Part shown: positions 25,942 through 34,639 of the stretch, in pieces
Position numbering within the stretch: the stretch's first letter is position 1
How the letters are laid out: every line of letters begins with the position of its first letter
From: Oscillospiraceae bacterium
GTDB lineage: Bacteria; Bacillota; Clostridia; Oscillospirales; Acutalibacteraceae
NCBI GenBank assembly: GCA_022650485.1
Contig: JALCPP010000003.1
Location: forward strand, 186,001-250,000
Length of the DNA stretch: 64,000 bases
Reading direction: 5' to 3'
The notes under the pieces: model-generated
Database searches by the model: none
The model's input: the letters and a program-made list of their open reading frames with translations, nothing else
Told to the model about the DNA's origin: nothing
Position numbers and translations under genes: made by a program

Positions 25942-27786
25942 TCAAAAGTGTAGTTTTTGAAACAGCCGTGCCAGCTGGTAAAACAGTGCGGAAACATACC
26001 AGGCGGTTACAAACTGGTAAAAGGCGCTGAACAGGGCGAAACGCAGACCGGATTCGCGCCGGATCGCCGCAAGCGCGGCGGAGCATGGGGTGTAAAGAAG
26101 AATAAAAATCAGGTAAGCGGATGCACTTGCCCGGCTGAACAGTTCTTTCAGCCCATCGGCGGCATTGCCGGGGCAAAGAACGCCGTAGGTCCCCACAATG
26201 GATTCTTTGGCGACCAGTCCCGTCAGGAGTGCGACGGATTGCTGCCATCCCCCGAAGCCGCAGAGGGAGAAAATCGGCGCAATGGCGTGTCCTGCCGCTG
26301 CGAGAAGGCTTTGGGAACTGTCGGAAGTGATATGGAAATCGATTGATATGGATTGCAGCAGCCAGATGACAATGGTTGCAAGGAAAACGGCGGTTCCGGC
26401 TCGGCGCAGGAAATCCCGAACCCGCATACCAACATGTTTTCGGATGTTGCCGGGCGAGGGCATCCGGTAGTCCGGCAGTTCCATTAGAAACGGGGCGGGC
26501 TCGCCGCGCAGTACCGTGCTTTTGAAAAAGACGGCGGACAGAAGACCCATCGCGACCCCCAATAGATAGAGAAGAAACATGGCCGCCGGTTGATGCCCGG
26601 CAAAGAAAACGCCGAGGAACAGGGAATAGACGGGCATTTTTGCACTGCATGACATAAACGGGACCATCAGCACGGTCAGGCGCCTGTCTTTTTGATGTTC
26701 GAGAATTCTCGTACCCATAACAGCCGGGACCGTGCAGCCGAACCCCATTAATAATGGAATGAACGACCGGCCGGATAACCCGATTTTTCTCATCGGCGCA
26801 TCCATGATAAACGCGGCACGTGCCATATATCCGCTGTCTTCCAGGAAAGAGAGAAGCAGGAACAGAAGGGCAATTTGGGGCAGAAATTTCAGCACCGCCC
26901 CAACACCGGAGAGAATTCCGTTTAGAACCAGTCCCTGAATCCAGAGCGAAACCCCGGCGGATTTCAGCAAGGCACCCAGCATCTGGGTTACGGAGGTGAG
27001 CAGGCAGCCCATGGCAGATACCAGAGCCTGCCCGACGGTGCCGAAAGTTACGGCGAAAACCGCCATAATGATAAGAAAAAAAAGGGGAATGGACAGATAG
27101 CGGTTGGTGGCAATCCGGTCAATTCGTTCGGTTGCCGTGTGCTGACCGGCACCGGTGGAAGCAGTTTTAGAGGCAATGGCGTGAATGCGCCGATAGCGGG
27201 ACTGGGCGGCATCAAGGTCAGGGTCGCGCCCGCCGGAAGACAGTCGGTTGTGCCACGCCGGTGGGCGCGGGGAATCCATTGCGTGGAATGCCGCTTTCAA
27301 AAGAGCTTCCGTGCCCTGACTGCGGGTTGCGCAGATGGGAATGACCGGCACACCGAGCAGGGCCGAAAGAAGGCTGCAGTTTATCTTCCCGCCGCGCCGG
27401 GCAAGTGCATCCGTCATGCTCAGTGCGGCAATGACCGGAATTCCCAGCTCCAGCAACTGAGTGGTCAGATACAAACTGCGCTCCAGACGGGTGGCGTCGA
27501 TGACATTCAGGATAAGGTCAGGCTTTTCACGATGAAGGAACGTTTCGGTCAGCTTTTCCTCCGGGGTGTAGGGAACGAGGGAATAGACACCTGGCAGGTC
27601 GACAACGCGAGCGCTGCTGCTGCCCAACCGGACGATACCGCTTTTCTTTTCCACCGTGACGCCCGGCCAGTTGCCCACGGTTGCGCTGGAACCGGTCAGC
27701 CGGTTAAAGAGCGTCGTTTTTCCGCTGTTTGGGTTTCCGGCCAGGGTCCAAACTGCCTTTGGCTGCCGCAAAGTCTGTTCCATCAT
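25942..27786 (-). CDS. feoB: FeoB-type ferrous iron transporter
   Basis: A 614-residue FeoB: N-terminal G domain with G1 GNPNSGKTTLFNRLTG and G3 DLPGVYSLVPYT, a spacer, and a membrane domain with GFGCTVPAVMGTRILE and MSCSAKMPVYSLFL, the usual FeoB core motifs. It is at the short end of the family. The G4 motif, usually NMxD, reads SMTD, which may weaken guanine selectivity. It imports Fe2+. It overlaps spmB by 4 bases, giving the operon spmA-spmB-feoB. No FeoA is present. Confidence 0.88.
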   Translation of the reverse strand: MMEQTLRQPKAVWTLAGNPNSGKTTLFNRLTGSSATVGNWPGVTVEKKSGIVRLGSSSARVVDLPGVYSLVPYTPEEKLTETFLHREKPDLILNVIDATRLERSLYLTTQLLELGIPVIAALSMTDALARRGGKINCSLLSALLGVPVIPICATRSQGTEALLKAAFHAMDSPRPPAWHNRLSSGGRDPDLDAAQSRYRRIHAIASKTASTGAGQHTATERIDRIATNRYLSIPLFFLIIMAVFAVTFGTVGQALVSAMGCLLTSVTQMLGALLKSAGVSLWIQGLVLNGILSGVGAVLKFLPQIALLFLLLSFLEDSGYMARAAFIMDAPMRKIGLSGRSFIPLLMGFGCTVPAVMGTRILEHQKDRRLTVLMVPFMSCSAKMPVYSLFLGVFFAGHQPAAMFLLYLLGVAMGLLSAVFFKSTVLRGEPAPFLMELPDYRMPSPGNIRKHVGMRVRDFLRRAGTAVFLATIVIWLLQSISIDFHITSDSSQSLLAAAGHAIAPIFSLCGFGGWQQSVALLTGLVAKESIVGTYGVLCPGNAADGLKELFSRASASAYLIFILLYTPCSAALAAIRRESGLRFALFSAFYQFVTAWYVSALFYQLARLFQKLHF

Positions 27787-28307
27787 GATGAAAAAAACAG
27801 CCGCACCGTGAGGGCGGCGAGAATACAGACGGTCAGGTCGGCGGTCAGTGCGGCAGGAATAGCGTGACGGGTTTTCTTGATTCCGACAGCGCCAAAATAG
27901 ACGGCAATGGCATAGAACGTGGTTTCTGTCGAACCGGACATTACGGAAGCAACACGGCCGATGAAGCTGTCGGGTCCGCTGTCTTGAAAGATTTGAAGCA
28001 GAACGGCTGTCGATCCGCTGCCGGAGATGGGCCGGATCAGTGCAAGCGGCATTGCCTGCTTCGGCAGACCGATCAGACGTGCGGCAGGGGCCAGAAAAGA
28101 GGAAAGAAGGTCCAGTGCGCCGGATGCGCTGAGCATGGAAACGGCCATAATCAGACCGATTAGTGACGGAAGAATCGATACGGTGGAAAGCAGACCTTCT
28201 TTGGCACCGGAAACAAATGTGTCAAACACCGGCACTTTCCGGATAAATCCGAACAGAATAATACATAGTACTACGGCGGGAATTACCCAAATTCCAAGAT
28301 TATCCAC
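27783..28307 (-). CDS. spmB: Spore maturation protein B
   Basis: A 174-residue membrane protein with the nucleoside-recognition (Gate) motif LIRPISGSGSTAVLLQIF and VMSGSTETTFYAIAVYFGAV, as in SpmB. In Bacillus subtilis SpmA and SpmB are needed for proper spore core dehydration. It overlaps spmA by 8 bases and feoB by 4 bases. Coupling to FeoB, whose membrane part also contains Gate repeats, is notable. Confidence 0.9.
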   Translation of the reverse strand: MDNLGIWVIPAVVLCIILFGFIRKVPVFDTFVSGAKEGLLSTVSILPSLIGLIMAVSMLSASGALDLLSSFLAPAARLIGLPKQAMPLALIRPISGSGSTAVLLQIFQDSGPDSFIGRVASVMSGSTETTFYAIAVYFGAVGIKKTRHAIPAALTADLTVCILAALTVRLFFSS

Positions 28308-28887
28308 TGGAAAAGCCCTCCATTACCTTCGCCGCCGCCAGCCCCACAATTACGGAACACAGGGAGGTAACCCAGACAGCGGGCAGAATGTCAAACGGCG
28401 CTGCGGAGTTGTACTGTGCCCTCATGGTGCCGAGAAATGTGGGAATCACCTGGATGGACGCCGTATTCAGGACAACAAATGTTACCATGGAATTGTCCGC
28501 GGTTTGTGTCGGGTTGTTTTTCTTCAGTTCCTGCATGGCGGCAATCCCCAGGGGAGTGGCGGCGTTGCCAAGGCCGAGCAGGTTGGCCGTGATGTTCATG
28601 CACATGGCCTTTACGGCGGGACCGCCCGCTTTGCAGTCTGGAAAAAGCCTGCGCATCAGCGGGTTCAAAGCCTTTGACAACAGCAGAGTCAATCCGCCTT
28701 CGTCCGCAATTTTCATTAGGCCGGTCCAGGCGCACATCATGCCGGTCATGGATAACACCAGAGTCACCGCATCGGAAGCGCCGCTTAAAACGGAAGTGGA
28801 AAGCTGCTCCATTCTTCCGGTCGCGGCGGCGCAGATTACGCTGAACAGAATCATGCCCGCCCAGATATAATTTAACAGTTTGTTCAT
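28300..28887 (-). CDS. spmA: Spore maturation protein A
   Basis: SpmA, a Gate-motif membrane protein of 195 residues with NITANLLGLGNAATPLGIAA and VTFVVLNTASIQVIPTFLG, the conserved pair of this family. Start: ATG 28887 gives MNKLLNYIWAGMILFSV, the usual family start, but its AAGGGG lies directly against the ATG. A further in-frame ATG at 28947 has no ribosome binding site. The true start is therefore uncertain by up to 20 residues. First gene of the spmA-spmB-feoB unit. Confidence 0.88.
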   Translation of the reverse strand: MNKLLNYIWAGMILFSVICAAATGRMEQLSTSVLSGASDAVTLVLSMTGMMCAWTGLMKIADEGGLTLLLSKALNPLMRRLFPDCKAGGPAVKAMCMNITANLLGLGNAATPLGIAAMQELKKNNPTQTADNSMVTFVVLNTASIQVIPTFLGTMRAQYNSAAPFDILPAVWVTSLCSVIVGLAAAKVMEGFSSG

Positions 28888-28981
28888 CCCCTTAATGAAA
28901 TTTGACTGTATAATAACTATTCGCGACTTAAATTTAATATTATTCATGTAAGAAAAAATTTAAGTTTTTTAGTGTAACCAA

Positions 28982-29010
28982 TTGACAAAATTGGAAAATT
29001 ATACTATAAT
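28982..29010 (+). promoter_or_regulatory. Consensus sigma-A promoter of the AbrB-type gene
   Basis: TTGACA (28982-28987), a 17-base spacer and TATAAT (29005-29010): both hexamers are perfect, with ideal spacing. About 50 bases of leader precede the TTG start. This should be a strong promoter unless repressed. Confidence 0.85.
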
Positions 29011-29062
29011 CTTTCCGTCCCAGTAGAAAAAAGCGCATTATTGGTGAAAGGAAGTACTATTA

Positions 29063-29326
29063 TTGAAATCAACAGGAATCGTAAGAAAAGTTGATGAATT
29101 AGGCCGCATTGTGCTGCCGAAGGAACTGAGGGTAACTTTGAATATTCATGAAAAAGACCCTCTGGAAATCTTTGTAGACGACGATAACCGCATCATTCTT
29201 CAAAAATATGAGCCTGCGTGTGTCTTTTGCAACGGAATGAACGGGATTATCAATTTTGGCGGGCATAATATCTGCCATGACTGTCTTGAAAAACTGGCGA
29301 AAAAAGTGAATGACGAGTCGAAATAA
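29063..29326 (+). CDS. AbrB-family regulator with zinc finger
   Basis: An 87-residue protein. Residues 1-50 form the AbrB/SpoVT swapped-hairpin DNA-binding domain (GIVRKVDELGRIVLPKEL and a DPLEIFVDDDNRIILQKY strand pair). The C-terminal part has CVFCNG and CHDCLEKL, a four-cysteine zinc site. Such proteins act as transition-state regulators in spore formers. It starts at TTG 29063, 9 bases after GGAAG, behind a consensus promoter. Confidence 0.9.
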   Translation: MKSTGIVRKVDELGRIVLPKELRVTLNIHEKDPLEIFVDDDNRIILQKYEPACVFCNGMNGIINFGGHNICHDCLEKLAKKVNDESK

Positions 29327-29394
29327 ATCGATTGGCGCATTTGCTTTCCACCGGCAATTGTTAGCTCCTGATAACCGGAGAGGCGAAATGACCT

Positions 29395-29871
29395 ATGGAT
29401 CTGTCGATGAGCGAAAAAACATATTTTAAGCAGTGTGTTTCAGAACTGCTCTGTTCGGAACAGGTACGCATGATGGATACGTTTATCCAGCATGCGGATG
29501 TTTCCTGTCTGGACCATTGCCTTTCAGTTGCTTACACCAGCTTTTGGATGAGCAGGCGGCTTGGCATTTCGGTGGACCGGCGCAGTATGATTCGGGGCGC
29601 GTTGCTGCACGACTTTTTTCTGTATGACTGGCACAAGAAAAGTAACAGAAAAGGATTGCACGGGTTTACACATCCCAGAACGGCTTTAGAAAACGCACAG
29701 CATCAATTTCAGCTCAATGAGCGGGAAAAGGATATCATATTGCGGCATATGTGGCCGCTGACGCCGATTCCCCCGAAATACCGCGAAAGTTTTCTTGTCA
29801 GTTTTGCGGATAAGTTCTGTTCCGTGATGGAAACGCTCCGGCTGCGCCGTCCGGGTCATGTGACGGTCTGA
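29395..29871 (+). CDS. HD-domain family hydrolase
   Basis: A 158-residue metal-dependent phosphohydrolase-like protein: DHCLSVAYTSFWMSRRLG, then GALLHDFFLYDWH, HGFTHPRTALENA and ILRHMWPLTPIPP, giving the H-HD-H-H type metal ligands. This compact family, common in Clostridia, is uncharacterised; the metal site suggests phosphate-ester hydrolysis. It follows the AbrB gene by 68 bases and ends at a strong terminator. The ribosome binding site GGAGAGG is 12 bases before the ATG. Confidence 0.82.
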   Translation: MDLSMSEKTYFKQCVSELLCSEQVRMMDTFIQHADVSCLDHCLSVAYTSFWMSRRLGISVDRRSMIRGALLHDFFLYDWHKKSNRKGLHGFTHPRTALENAQHQFQLNEREKDIILRHMWPLTPIPPKYRESFLVSFADKFCSVMETLRLRRPGHVTV

Positions 29872-29880
29872 AGACAAAAG

Positions 29881-29917
29881 AAAAGGGTTTTCCCAGTGGG
29901 AAAACCCTTTTGCTTTT
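29881..29917. terminator. Bidirectional terminator
   Basis: AAAAGGGTTTTCCC (29881-29894) pairs with GGGAAAACCCTTTT (29898-29911), with a 3-base loop. It separates the HD gene from the convergent aminotransferase gene. Confidence 0.88.
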
Positions 29918-29944
29918 GTGCCATTGCAAGCTGTGCCGTGCAGC

Positions 29945-31123
29945 TTATTTATGATATGTTTCGACAATATCGCGGACAGCGGCAACGACATAATCCGACT
30001 GTTCCTCCGTCAAAGTCGGGTACAGCGGAAGAGAAACAATACGCTCAAAATGTTTTTCCGTGTTGGGGAAATCGCCCGCTTTGAATCCAAACCGCTTGGT
30101 GTAGGCGCTCATGCCCGTAACCGGGATGAAGTGTACGCTGGTGCCCACGTTGCGGTCGTTCAGTTCGGTGATAAACCGGTCGCGGTCAATGGTGAGCTTT
30201 TCCGGAACGATTCTGAGAACGTACAGATGCCAGGAATGGGTGGTGTAATCCGGAACGAACGGCGTTTCCACCGCGTCGATTTTTCCGAATTCACGCTGGT
30301 ATTTTTCCGCTATTTTCAGGCGGTTTGCCTGCATTTCGCCGATGCGGGAAAGCTGGACAAGGCCGAGTGCGGCCTGAATATCAAACATATTATATTTAAA
30401 GCCCGGTTCGCAGATGTCGTACTGCCAGGTGCCGCCTTTTGCGTAACGGTTCCAGGCATTGTGGCTCATGCCCTGCCCGGCCCAGATGCGTGCTTTTGCA
30501 TCGATGTCGTCGCTGTCGGTAACCAGCATGCCGCCTTCGCCGGTGGTCAGGTTTTTCGTTGCGTAAAAACTGTAGGAAGCGGCACCTTTCAGCTTGTTGC
30601 CGATCAAACGGCCTTTGTAGCGGCTTTCAAGCGCGTGGGCGGCATCTTCTGAAACAAACAGACCGTGGCGGTCGGCAATTTCATAGATGCGGTCCAAATC
30701 ACAGACCTGCCCGCTGTAATGAACCGGAACAATTGCTTTTGTTTTGCCGGTGATCTTCTTTTCTATTTCATCCGGGTCGATGCAGCCGGTTTTATAGTCG
30801 ATGTCTGCGAAAACCGGTGTCGCGCCGCAGTGAATGACGGTGTTGGCGGTGGAGGCGAACGTCATCGGTGTGGTGATGACTTCATCGCCGGGGCCGATCC
30901 CGGCGGATAAAAGCGCCACGTGAAGGGCCGCTGTGCAGGAATTCATAGCAACCGCATGTTTGGCGCCCAGATGTTCCGCAAATTCCTGTTCGAATTTAGC
31001 GGTGCGCGGGCCTTTGGCAACCCAAAGCGATTTCAGGGTCTTTTCCACTTCGTCAACCTCGGCCTGGGTTAAATCCGGAAGATTATATGGGATAAAGGTT
31101 TCTCTTTTTTGAAATTTGCTCAT
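29945..31123 (-). CDS. DegT/DnrJ/EryC1 sugar aminotransferase
   Basis: A 392-residue PLP-dependent enzyme of the sugar aminotransferase family (ArnB/PglE/LegC-like), which aminates keto sugars bound to nucleotides. Motifs: VAMNSCTAALHVALLSAG, TTPMTFASTANTVIH, SEDAAHALESRYKG and the PLP lysine in SFYATKNLTTGEGG. Start: ATG 31123 follows AAAGGA by 6 bases. It is transcribed away from the UDP-ManNAc3NAcA genes from a mirrored promoter. No dehydratase that would make its substrate lies next to it, so the substrate is unknown. It differs in sequence from the WbpE-type enzyme at 31956. Confidence 0.88.
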   Translation of the reverse strand: MSKFQKRETFIPYNLPDLTQAEVDEVEKTLKSLWVAKGPRTAKFEQEFAEHLGAKHAVAMNSCTAALHVALLSAGIGPGDEVITTPMTFASTANTVIHCGATPVFADIDYKTGCIDPDEIEKKITGKTKAIVPVHYSGQVCDLDRIYEIADRHGLFVSEDAAHALESRYKGRLIGNKLKGAASYSFYATKNLTTGEGGMLVTDSDDIDAKARIWAGQGMSHNAWNRYAKGGTWQYDICEPGFKYNMFDIQAALGLVQLSRIGEMQANRLKIAEKYQREFGKIDAVETPFVPDYTTHSWHLYVLRIVPEKLTIDRDRFITELNDRNVGTSVHFIPVTGMSAYTKRFGFKAGDFPNTEKHFERIVSLPLYPTLTEEQSDYVVAAVRDIVETYHK

Positions 31124-31200
31124 TTCTTGTCCTTTCATTTTCCTTGTTATTTTTCTCCGAAATTTGTTTATCATGACGGAAAACTCAAAAGATATAAATA

Positions 31201-31286
31201 AATATAGTACCAATCCCCGATAAAGTCAATCAAAGGTGGATTCCGTGTCGGTTTTGATTGACTATGAGGGTGCTTGGGGATATAAT
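31201..31286. promoter_or_regulatory. Symmetric divergent promoter pair
   Basis: Leftward: TTGACT (31229-31224), 17 bases, TATATT (31206-31201). Rightward: TTGACT (31258-31263), 17 bases, TATAAT (31281-31286). The two -35 boxes lie inside an exact inverted repeat, AGTCAATCAAA (31224-31234) with TTTGATTGACT (31253-31263), separated by 18 bases. Both promoters are near consensus. The repeat could be a shared operator for the divergent sugar genes. Confidence 0.8.
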
Positions 31287-31374
31287 ATACGGGTTAAGGT
31301 GGAATATTCTCCGTTGGAAACGGTATTTGGTGCGGCTCATTTAATTTGATATGTATAGAAACGGTGGATTGTCT

Positions 31375-31956
31375 GTGAAGGAATCTGATAAATATTTTGC
31401 TCATCCGAGCGCTTGCGTAGACGAAGGCGCCGAGATCGGCGCCGGGACGAAAATCTGGCACTTCTGTCACATCAGCGGCGGGTGCTCTGTCGGCAGCGGC
31501 TGTACCATCGGGCAGAATGTGTTTGTAGCGCCCGGTGTGAAAATCGGGGACCATTGCAAACTTCAGAACAATGTGTCCGTCTATGAGGGCGTGGAACTTG
31601 GCGATTATGTTTTCTGCGGCCCGTCTATGGTGTTTACCAATGTGCAGCGTCCCCGCTGCCACTATCCGCAGAGGGGATCACAATTTTACGCCCATACCCC
31701 CGTTGGGGACGGTGCCAGCATCGGCGCGAATGCGACGATTGTCTGCGGACATCGGATTGGAAGAAACTCTTTTATCGCGGCGGGAAGCGTTGTGACCAAA
31801 GATGTGCCTGACCACGCGATTATGATGGGGACCCCGGCGCGCCGGCGCGGATGGGCCTGCGAATGCGGGGAAAAGTTGGGCGAGGATCTTGTCTGCCCCA
31901 AATGCGGCAGACACTATGTGCAGGGCGAAAACGGCCTGAAGGAGGAGCAGAAATAA
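31375..31956 (+). CDS. UDP-amino-sugar N-acetyltransferase (WbpD/WlbB type)
   Basis: A left-handed beta-helix acetyltransferase of 193 residues: repeated hexapeptides such as [20 protein letters not shown], a central [13 protein letters not shown], and [20 protein letters not shown]. The [14 protein letters not shown] end and the CECG/CPKCG zinc ribbon are those of WbpD-family enzymes, which acetylate the 3-amino group of UDP-GlcNAc(3NH2)A. The next four genes provide the other steps. Start: GTG 31375 has GGTGGA 6 bases before it; ATG 31351 has none. Confidence 0.87.
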   Translation: MKESDKYFAHPSACVDEGAEIGAGTKIWHFCHISGGCSVGSGCTIGQNVFVAPGVKIGDHCKLQNNVSVYEGVELGDYVFCGPSMVFTNVQRPRCHYPQRGSQFYAHTPVGDGASIGANATIVCGHRIGRNSFIAAGSVVTKDVPDHAIMMGTPARRRGWACECGEKLGEDLVCPKCGRHYVQGENGLKEEQK

Positions 31957-33083
31957 TGCAGAAACTTGCATTTAATGACCTTGGCGCTCAGTACCGCCAT
32001 TTAAAAAAAGAAATTGATGCGGGAATTGCGGATGTAATCGCGGGTTCCCACTTCATCTCCGGTCCGCAGGTGGAACAGCTGGAAAAAGAGCTGGCCGCCT
32101 ATGTGGGAAGAAAGTACTGTGTTTCGGTTGCGAGCGGCACAGATGCGCTGCGGATGCCGTTAATGGCGGAAGAAATCGGAAAGGGAGACGCGGTGTTTGT
32201 TCCGGCGTTTACTTTCTTTGCTACGGCGGAGGTCGCCAGCCTGTGCGGTGCAACGCCTGTTTTCTGCGACTCCGACCCGGACACGTTTAACCTGAGCCCG
32301 CAGTCTTTGGAAAAGCAGATTAAGAAGACGCTGGGCGATGGTAAGCTGAAACCCAGGGCGGTCATTGCGGTCGACCTGTTCGGTCAGCCGGCGGACTTCC
32401 CGGCGATTCAACAAATTTGTGATCAGTACGGCCTGATTTTAGTGGAAGACGCCGCACAGGGCTTTGGCGGCGCAATCGGAGACAAGAGAGCCTGTTCGTT
32501 CGGAAAATATTCCGGTACCAGCTTTTTCCCGGCTAAGGCGCTGGGCTGCTACGGTGACGGCGGCGCGGTCTTTACCGATGACGAAGAGGCCTATCGGCTG
32601 CTCTTATCCCTGCGTGTGCATGGAAAGGGAAGCTTTAAATATGAAAATGTGCGCATTGGGCTCAATGCCCGCCTTGATACCCTTCAGGCGGCTATTTTGC
32701 TGCCGAAACTGCATGCGTTTGATCAGGAAAACGAGCACCGCAAAAAGGCGGCGGCGCTCTATGAAAAGCAGTTAAGAGACCGCTTTTCCACCCCTGTCAT
32801 CAAAAAGGGGTTTTCGTCCGGATTTGGGTACTATACACTGAAAGCGGAAAGCCCGGAAGAGCGGGAAAGAATTGTGGGTGGACTCAAAGCGGCCGGTATC
32901 CCGGCGATGGTCTATTACCCCAAACCGCTTCACCTGCAGAAGGTGTACGAGCCTCTCGGGTATCAAGCCGGCGATCTGCCGAACGCGGAGCGGCTTTGTA
33001 ATATTGTGTTCAGCCTGCCAATGCACGGCTATATTACAGAGGAAGAAATCGGGCTGGTCTGCACGGCACTCAATAATCTTTAA
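31956..33083 (+). CDS. Sugar 3-aminotransferase (WbpE/WlbC type)
   Basis: A 375-residue DegT-family PLP enzyme. It converts the 3-keto sugar made by a WbpB-type oxidoreductase into the 3-amino sugar. Motifs: HFISGPQVEQLEKELAAYVG, SVASGTDALRMPLMAEEIG, VEDAAQGFGGAIGD and the PLP lysine in FFPAKALGCYGDGGAVF. Its start codon shares one base with the acetyltransferase stop (TAATG), with GGAGGAG upstream. The GTDAL and FPAKALG patterns are those of WbpE/WlbC rather than the ArnB group. Confidence 0.88.
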   Translation: MQKLAFNDLGAQYRHLKKEIDAGIADVIAGSHFISGPQVEQLEKELAAYVGRKYCVSVASGTDALRMPLMAEEIGKGDAVFVPAFTFFATAEVASLCGATPVFCDSDPDTFNLSPQSLEKQIKKTLGDGKLKPRAVIAVDLFGQPADFPAIQQICDQYGLILVEDAAQGFGGAIGDKRACSFGKYSGTSFFPAKALGCYGDGGAVFTDDEEAYRLLLSLRVHGKGSFKYENVRIGLNARLDTLQAAILLPKLHAFDQENEHRKKAAALYEKQLRDRFSTPVIKKGFSSGFGYYTLKAESPEERERIVGGLKAAGIPAMVYYPKPLHLQKVYEPLGYQAGDLPNAERLCNIVFSLPMHGYITEEEIGLVCTALNNL

Positions 33084-33106
33084 TTTGATGGAGCGAGGAA
33101 AGTAAA

Positions 33107-34426
33107 ATGTCGAATGTAAAAAGGGAACTGTTGGACAAAATCGAAAATAAAACAGCCGTGGTCGGCATTGTCGGCCTAGGTTATGTCGGGCTGCCGCTCG
33201 CGGTTGAGTTTGCCAAGGCGGGCTACCGGACAATCGGCTTTGACGTTCAGGCAAAAAAGGTGGAATCCGTCAACGCGGGCCACAATTATATCGGGGATAT
33301 TGTGGGCGATACGCTGAAAAAAATGGTGGAGAGCGGAAAACTTTCCGCAACCTCTGACTTTTCGTTCATTAAAAAAGTGGACGCTGTGGCGATCTGCGTA
33401 CCGACCCCGCTGGATAAATATCAGCAGCCGGATATCAGCTTTGTCAAAGGCTCTACCGAATCCGTCGCCCAATATGCCCACGGCGGCATGCTGGTGATTC
33501 TGGAATCGACCACTTATCCGGGTACGACCGAAGAATTGCTGAAACCGATTTTTGAAGAAAAAGGCCTGACCTGCGGCAAGGACTTCTACCTTGCGTTTTC
33601 ACCGGAGCGTGTCGACCCGGGCAACAAGCAGTATAAGACGAAAAACACACCGAAGGTTGTCGGCGGAATTGGTGAGGATTCCACGACGGTTGCGGCGGCG
33701 CTTTACCGCAGTGTGCTGGCCGGCGGAGTTTTTGAAGTATCCTGCCCGGCTGTGGCCGAAATGGAAAAACTGCTGGAAAACACTTACCGCAACATCAATA
33801 TTGGCCTGGTCAATGAAATGGCGATTATCTGCCACCGCATGGGCATCAATGTCTGGGAGGTGATTGAGGCTGCAAAGACAAAACCCTACGGATTCCAGGC
33901 GTTTTATCCGGGCCCCGGTCTCGGCGGTCACTGCATCCCGCTTGATCCGTTCTATCTGGCTTGGAAGGCCCGTGAATATGATTACCACACACGGCTGATC
34001 GAAACCTCCGGCGAAATCAACACAAGCATGCCGGAATACGTGGTTCAGCGCGCCATGGGAGTCTTGAACCGCGACAAGAAGGCACTGAATGGTGCGAAAG
34101 TTTTAGTCCTCGGCGTCGCTTACAAAGCCGATATCGATGACTACCGTGAAAGCCCGGCGCTCAACGTGGTTGACCTGCTGCTTTCCAAAGGGGCCGACGC
34201 CACGTTCTACGACCCGTATATTCCGCAGTACAAGCATAAAGGAAAGGTCCATACCGGCGCCAAAGAGCTGACGGACGACATGCTCCGCGAAGCGGACATC
34301 GTCATTGTGTGTACGGCTCATTCCTGTTTCGACTATTCCAAAATTCAAAAGCTGTCGCAGGAAGTCTTTGATACCCGCAACGCCATGAAAGATGTGAAAG
34401 ATCGTTCCAAGATTGAACTGCTGTAA
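33107..34426 (+). CDS. wbpA: UDP-GlcNAc 6-dehydrogenase (WbpA type)
   Basis: A 439-residue UDP-sugar dehydrogenase that oxidises C6 of UDP-GlcNAc to the uronic acid with two NAD+. Order: Rossmann GIVGLGYVGLPLAVEFAKAG, CVPTPLDKYQQPD, ESTTYPGTTEE, AFSPERVDPGN, and the catalytic cysteine Cys276 in PGLGGHCIPLDPFYL. The PGLGGHCIP and FSPERVDPGN patterns are those of the UDP-HexNAc dehydrogenase group rather than UDP-glucose dehydrogenase. It follows the aminotransferase by 23 bases. A hairpin terminator lies between it and the next gene. Confidence 0.92.
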   Translation: MSNVKRELLDKIENKTAVVGIVGLGYVGLPLAVEFAKAGYRTIGFDVQAKKVESVNAGHNYIGDIVGDTLKKMVESGKLSATSDFSFIKKVDAVAICVPTPLDKYQQPDISFVKGSTESVAQYAHGGMLVILESTTYPGTTEELLKPIFEEKGLTCGKDFYLAFSPERVDPGNKQYKTKNTPKVVGGIGEDSTTVAAALYRSVLAGGVFEVSCPAVAEMEKLLENTYRNINIGLVNEMAIICHRMGINVWEVIEAAKTKPYGFQAFYPGPGLGGHCIPLDPFYLAWKAREYDYHTRLIETSGEINTSMPEYVVQRAMGVLNRDKKALNGAKVLVLGVAYKADIDDYRESPALNVVDLLLSKGADATFYDPYIPQYKHKGKVHTGAKELTDDMLREADIVIVCTAHSCFDYSKIQKLSQEVFDTRNAMKDVKDRSKIELL

Positions 34427-34432
34427 TCAAAT

Positions 34433-34467
34433 ATTCCCCCGTTTTCCGGCGAAAGCGGGGGATTTTT
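34433..34467 (+). terminator. Terminator-like hairpin inside the sugar locus
   Basis: TCCCCCGTTTTC pairs with GAAAGCGGGGGA (with a G-T pair) and is followed by TTTTT. Its place between the first three and the last three genes means that the second half is transcribed by read-through or from its own promoter between 34467 and 34640. Confidence 0.75.
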
Positions 34468-34639
34468 CGGCAGTGTGATGCCGCATCCCATGACCTTCGT
34501 GTATGATTCGAGACAGGCATTTGCTGGATGTGTGTGCGGCCGGAGTATTTCGGCCCTTTTGTGTCACCTGCAGTTTTATATTTTTCTGAATAGGAAAGAC
34601 TTCAGGAAGCAAGATATAACAAAAGAACAGGGGATTAAA

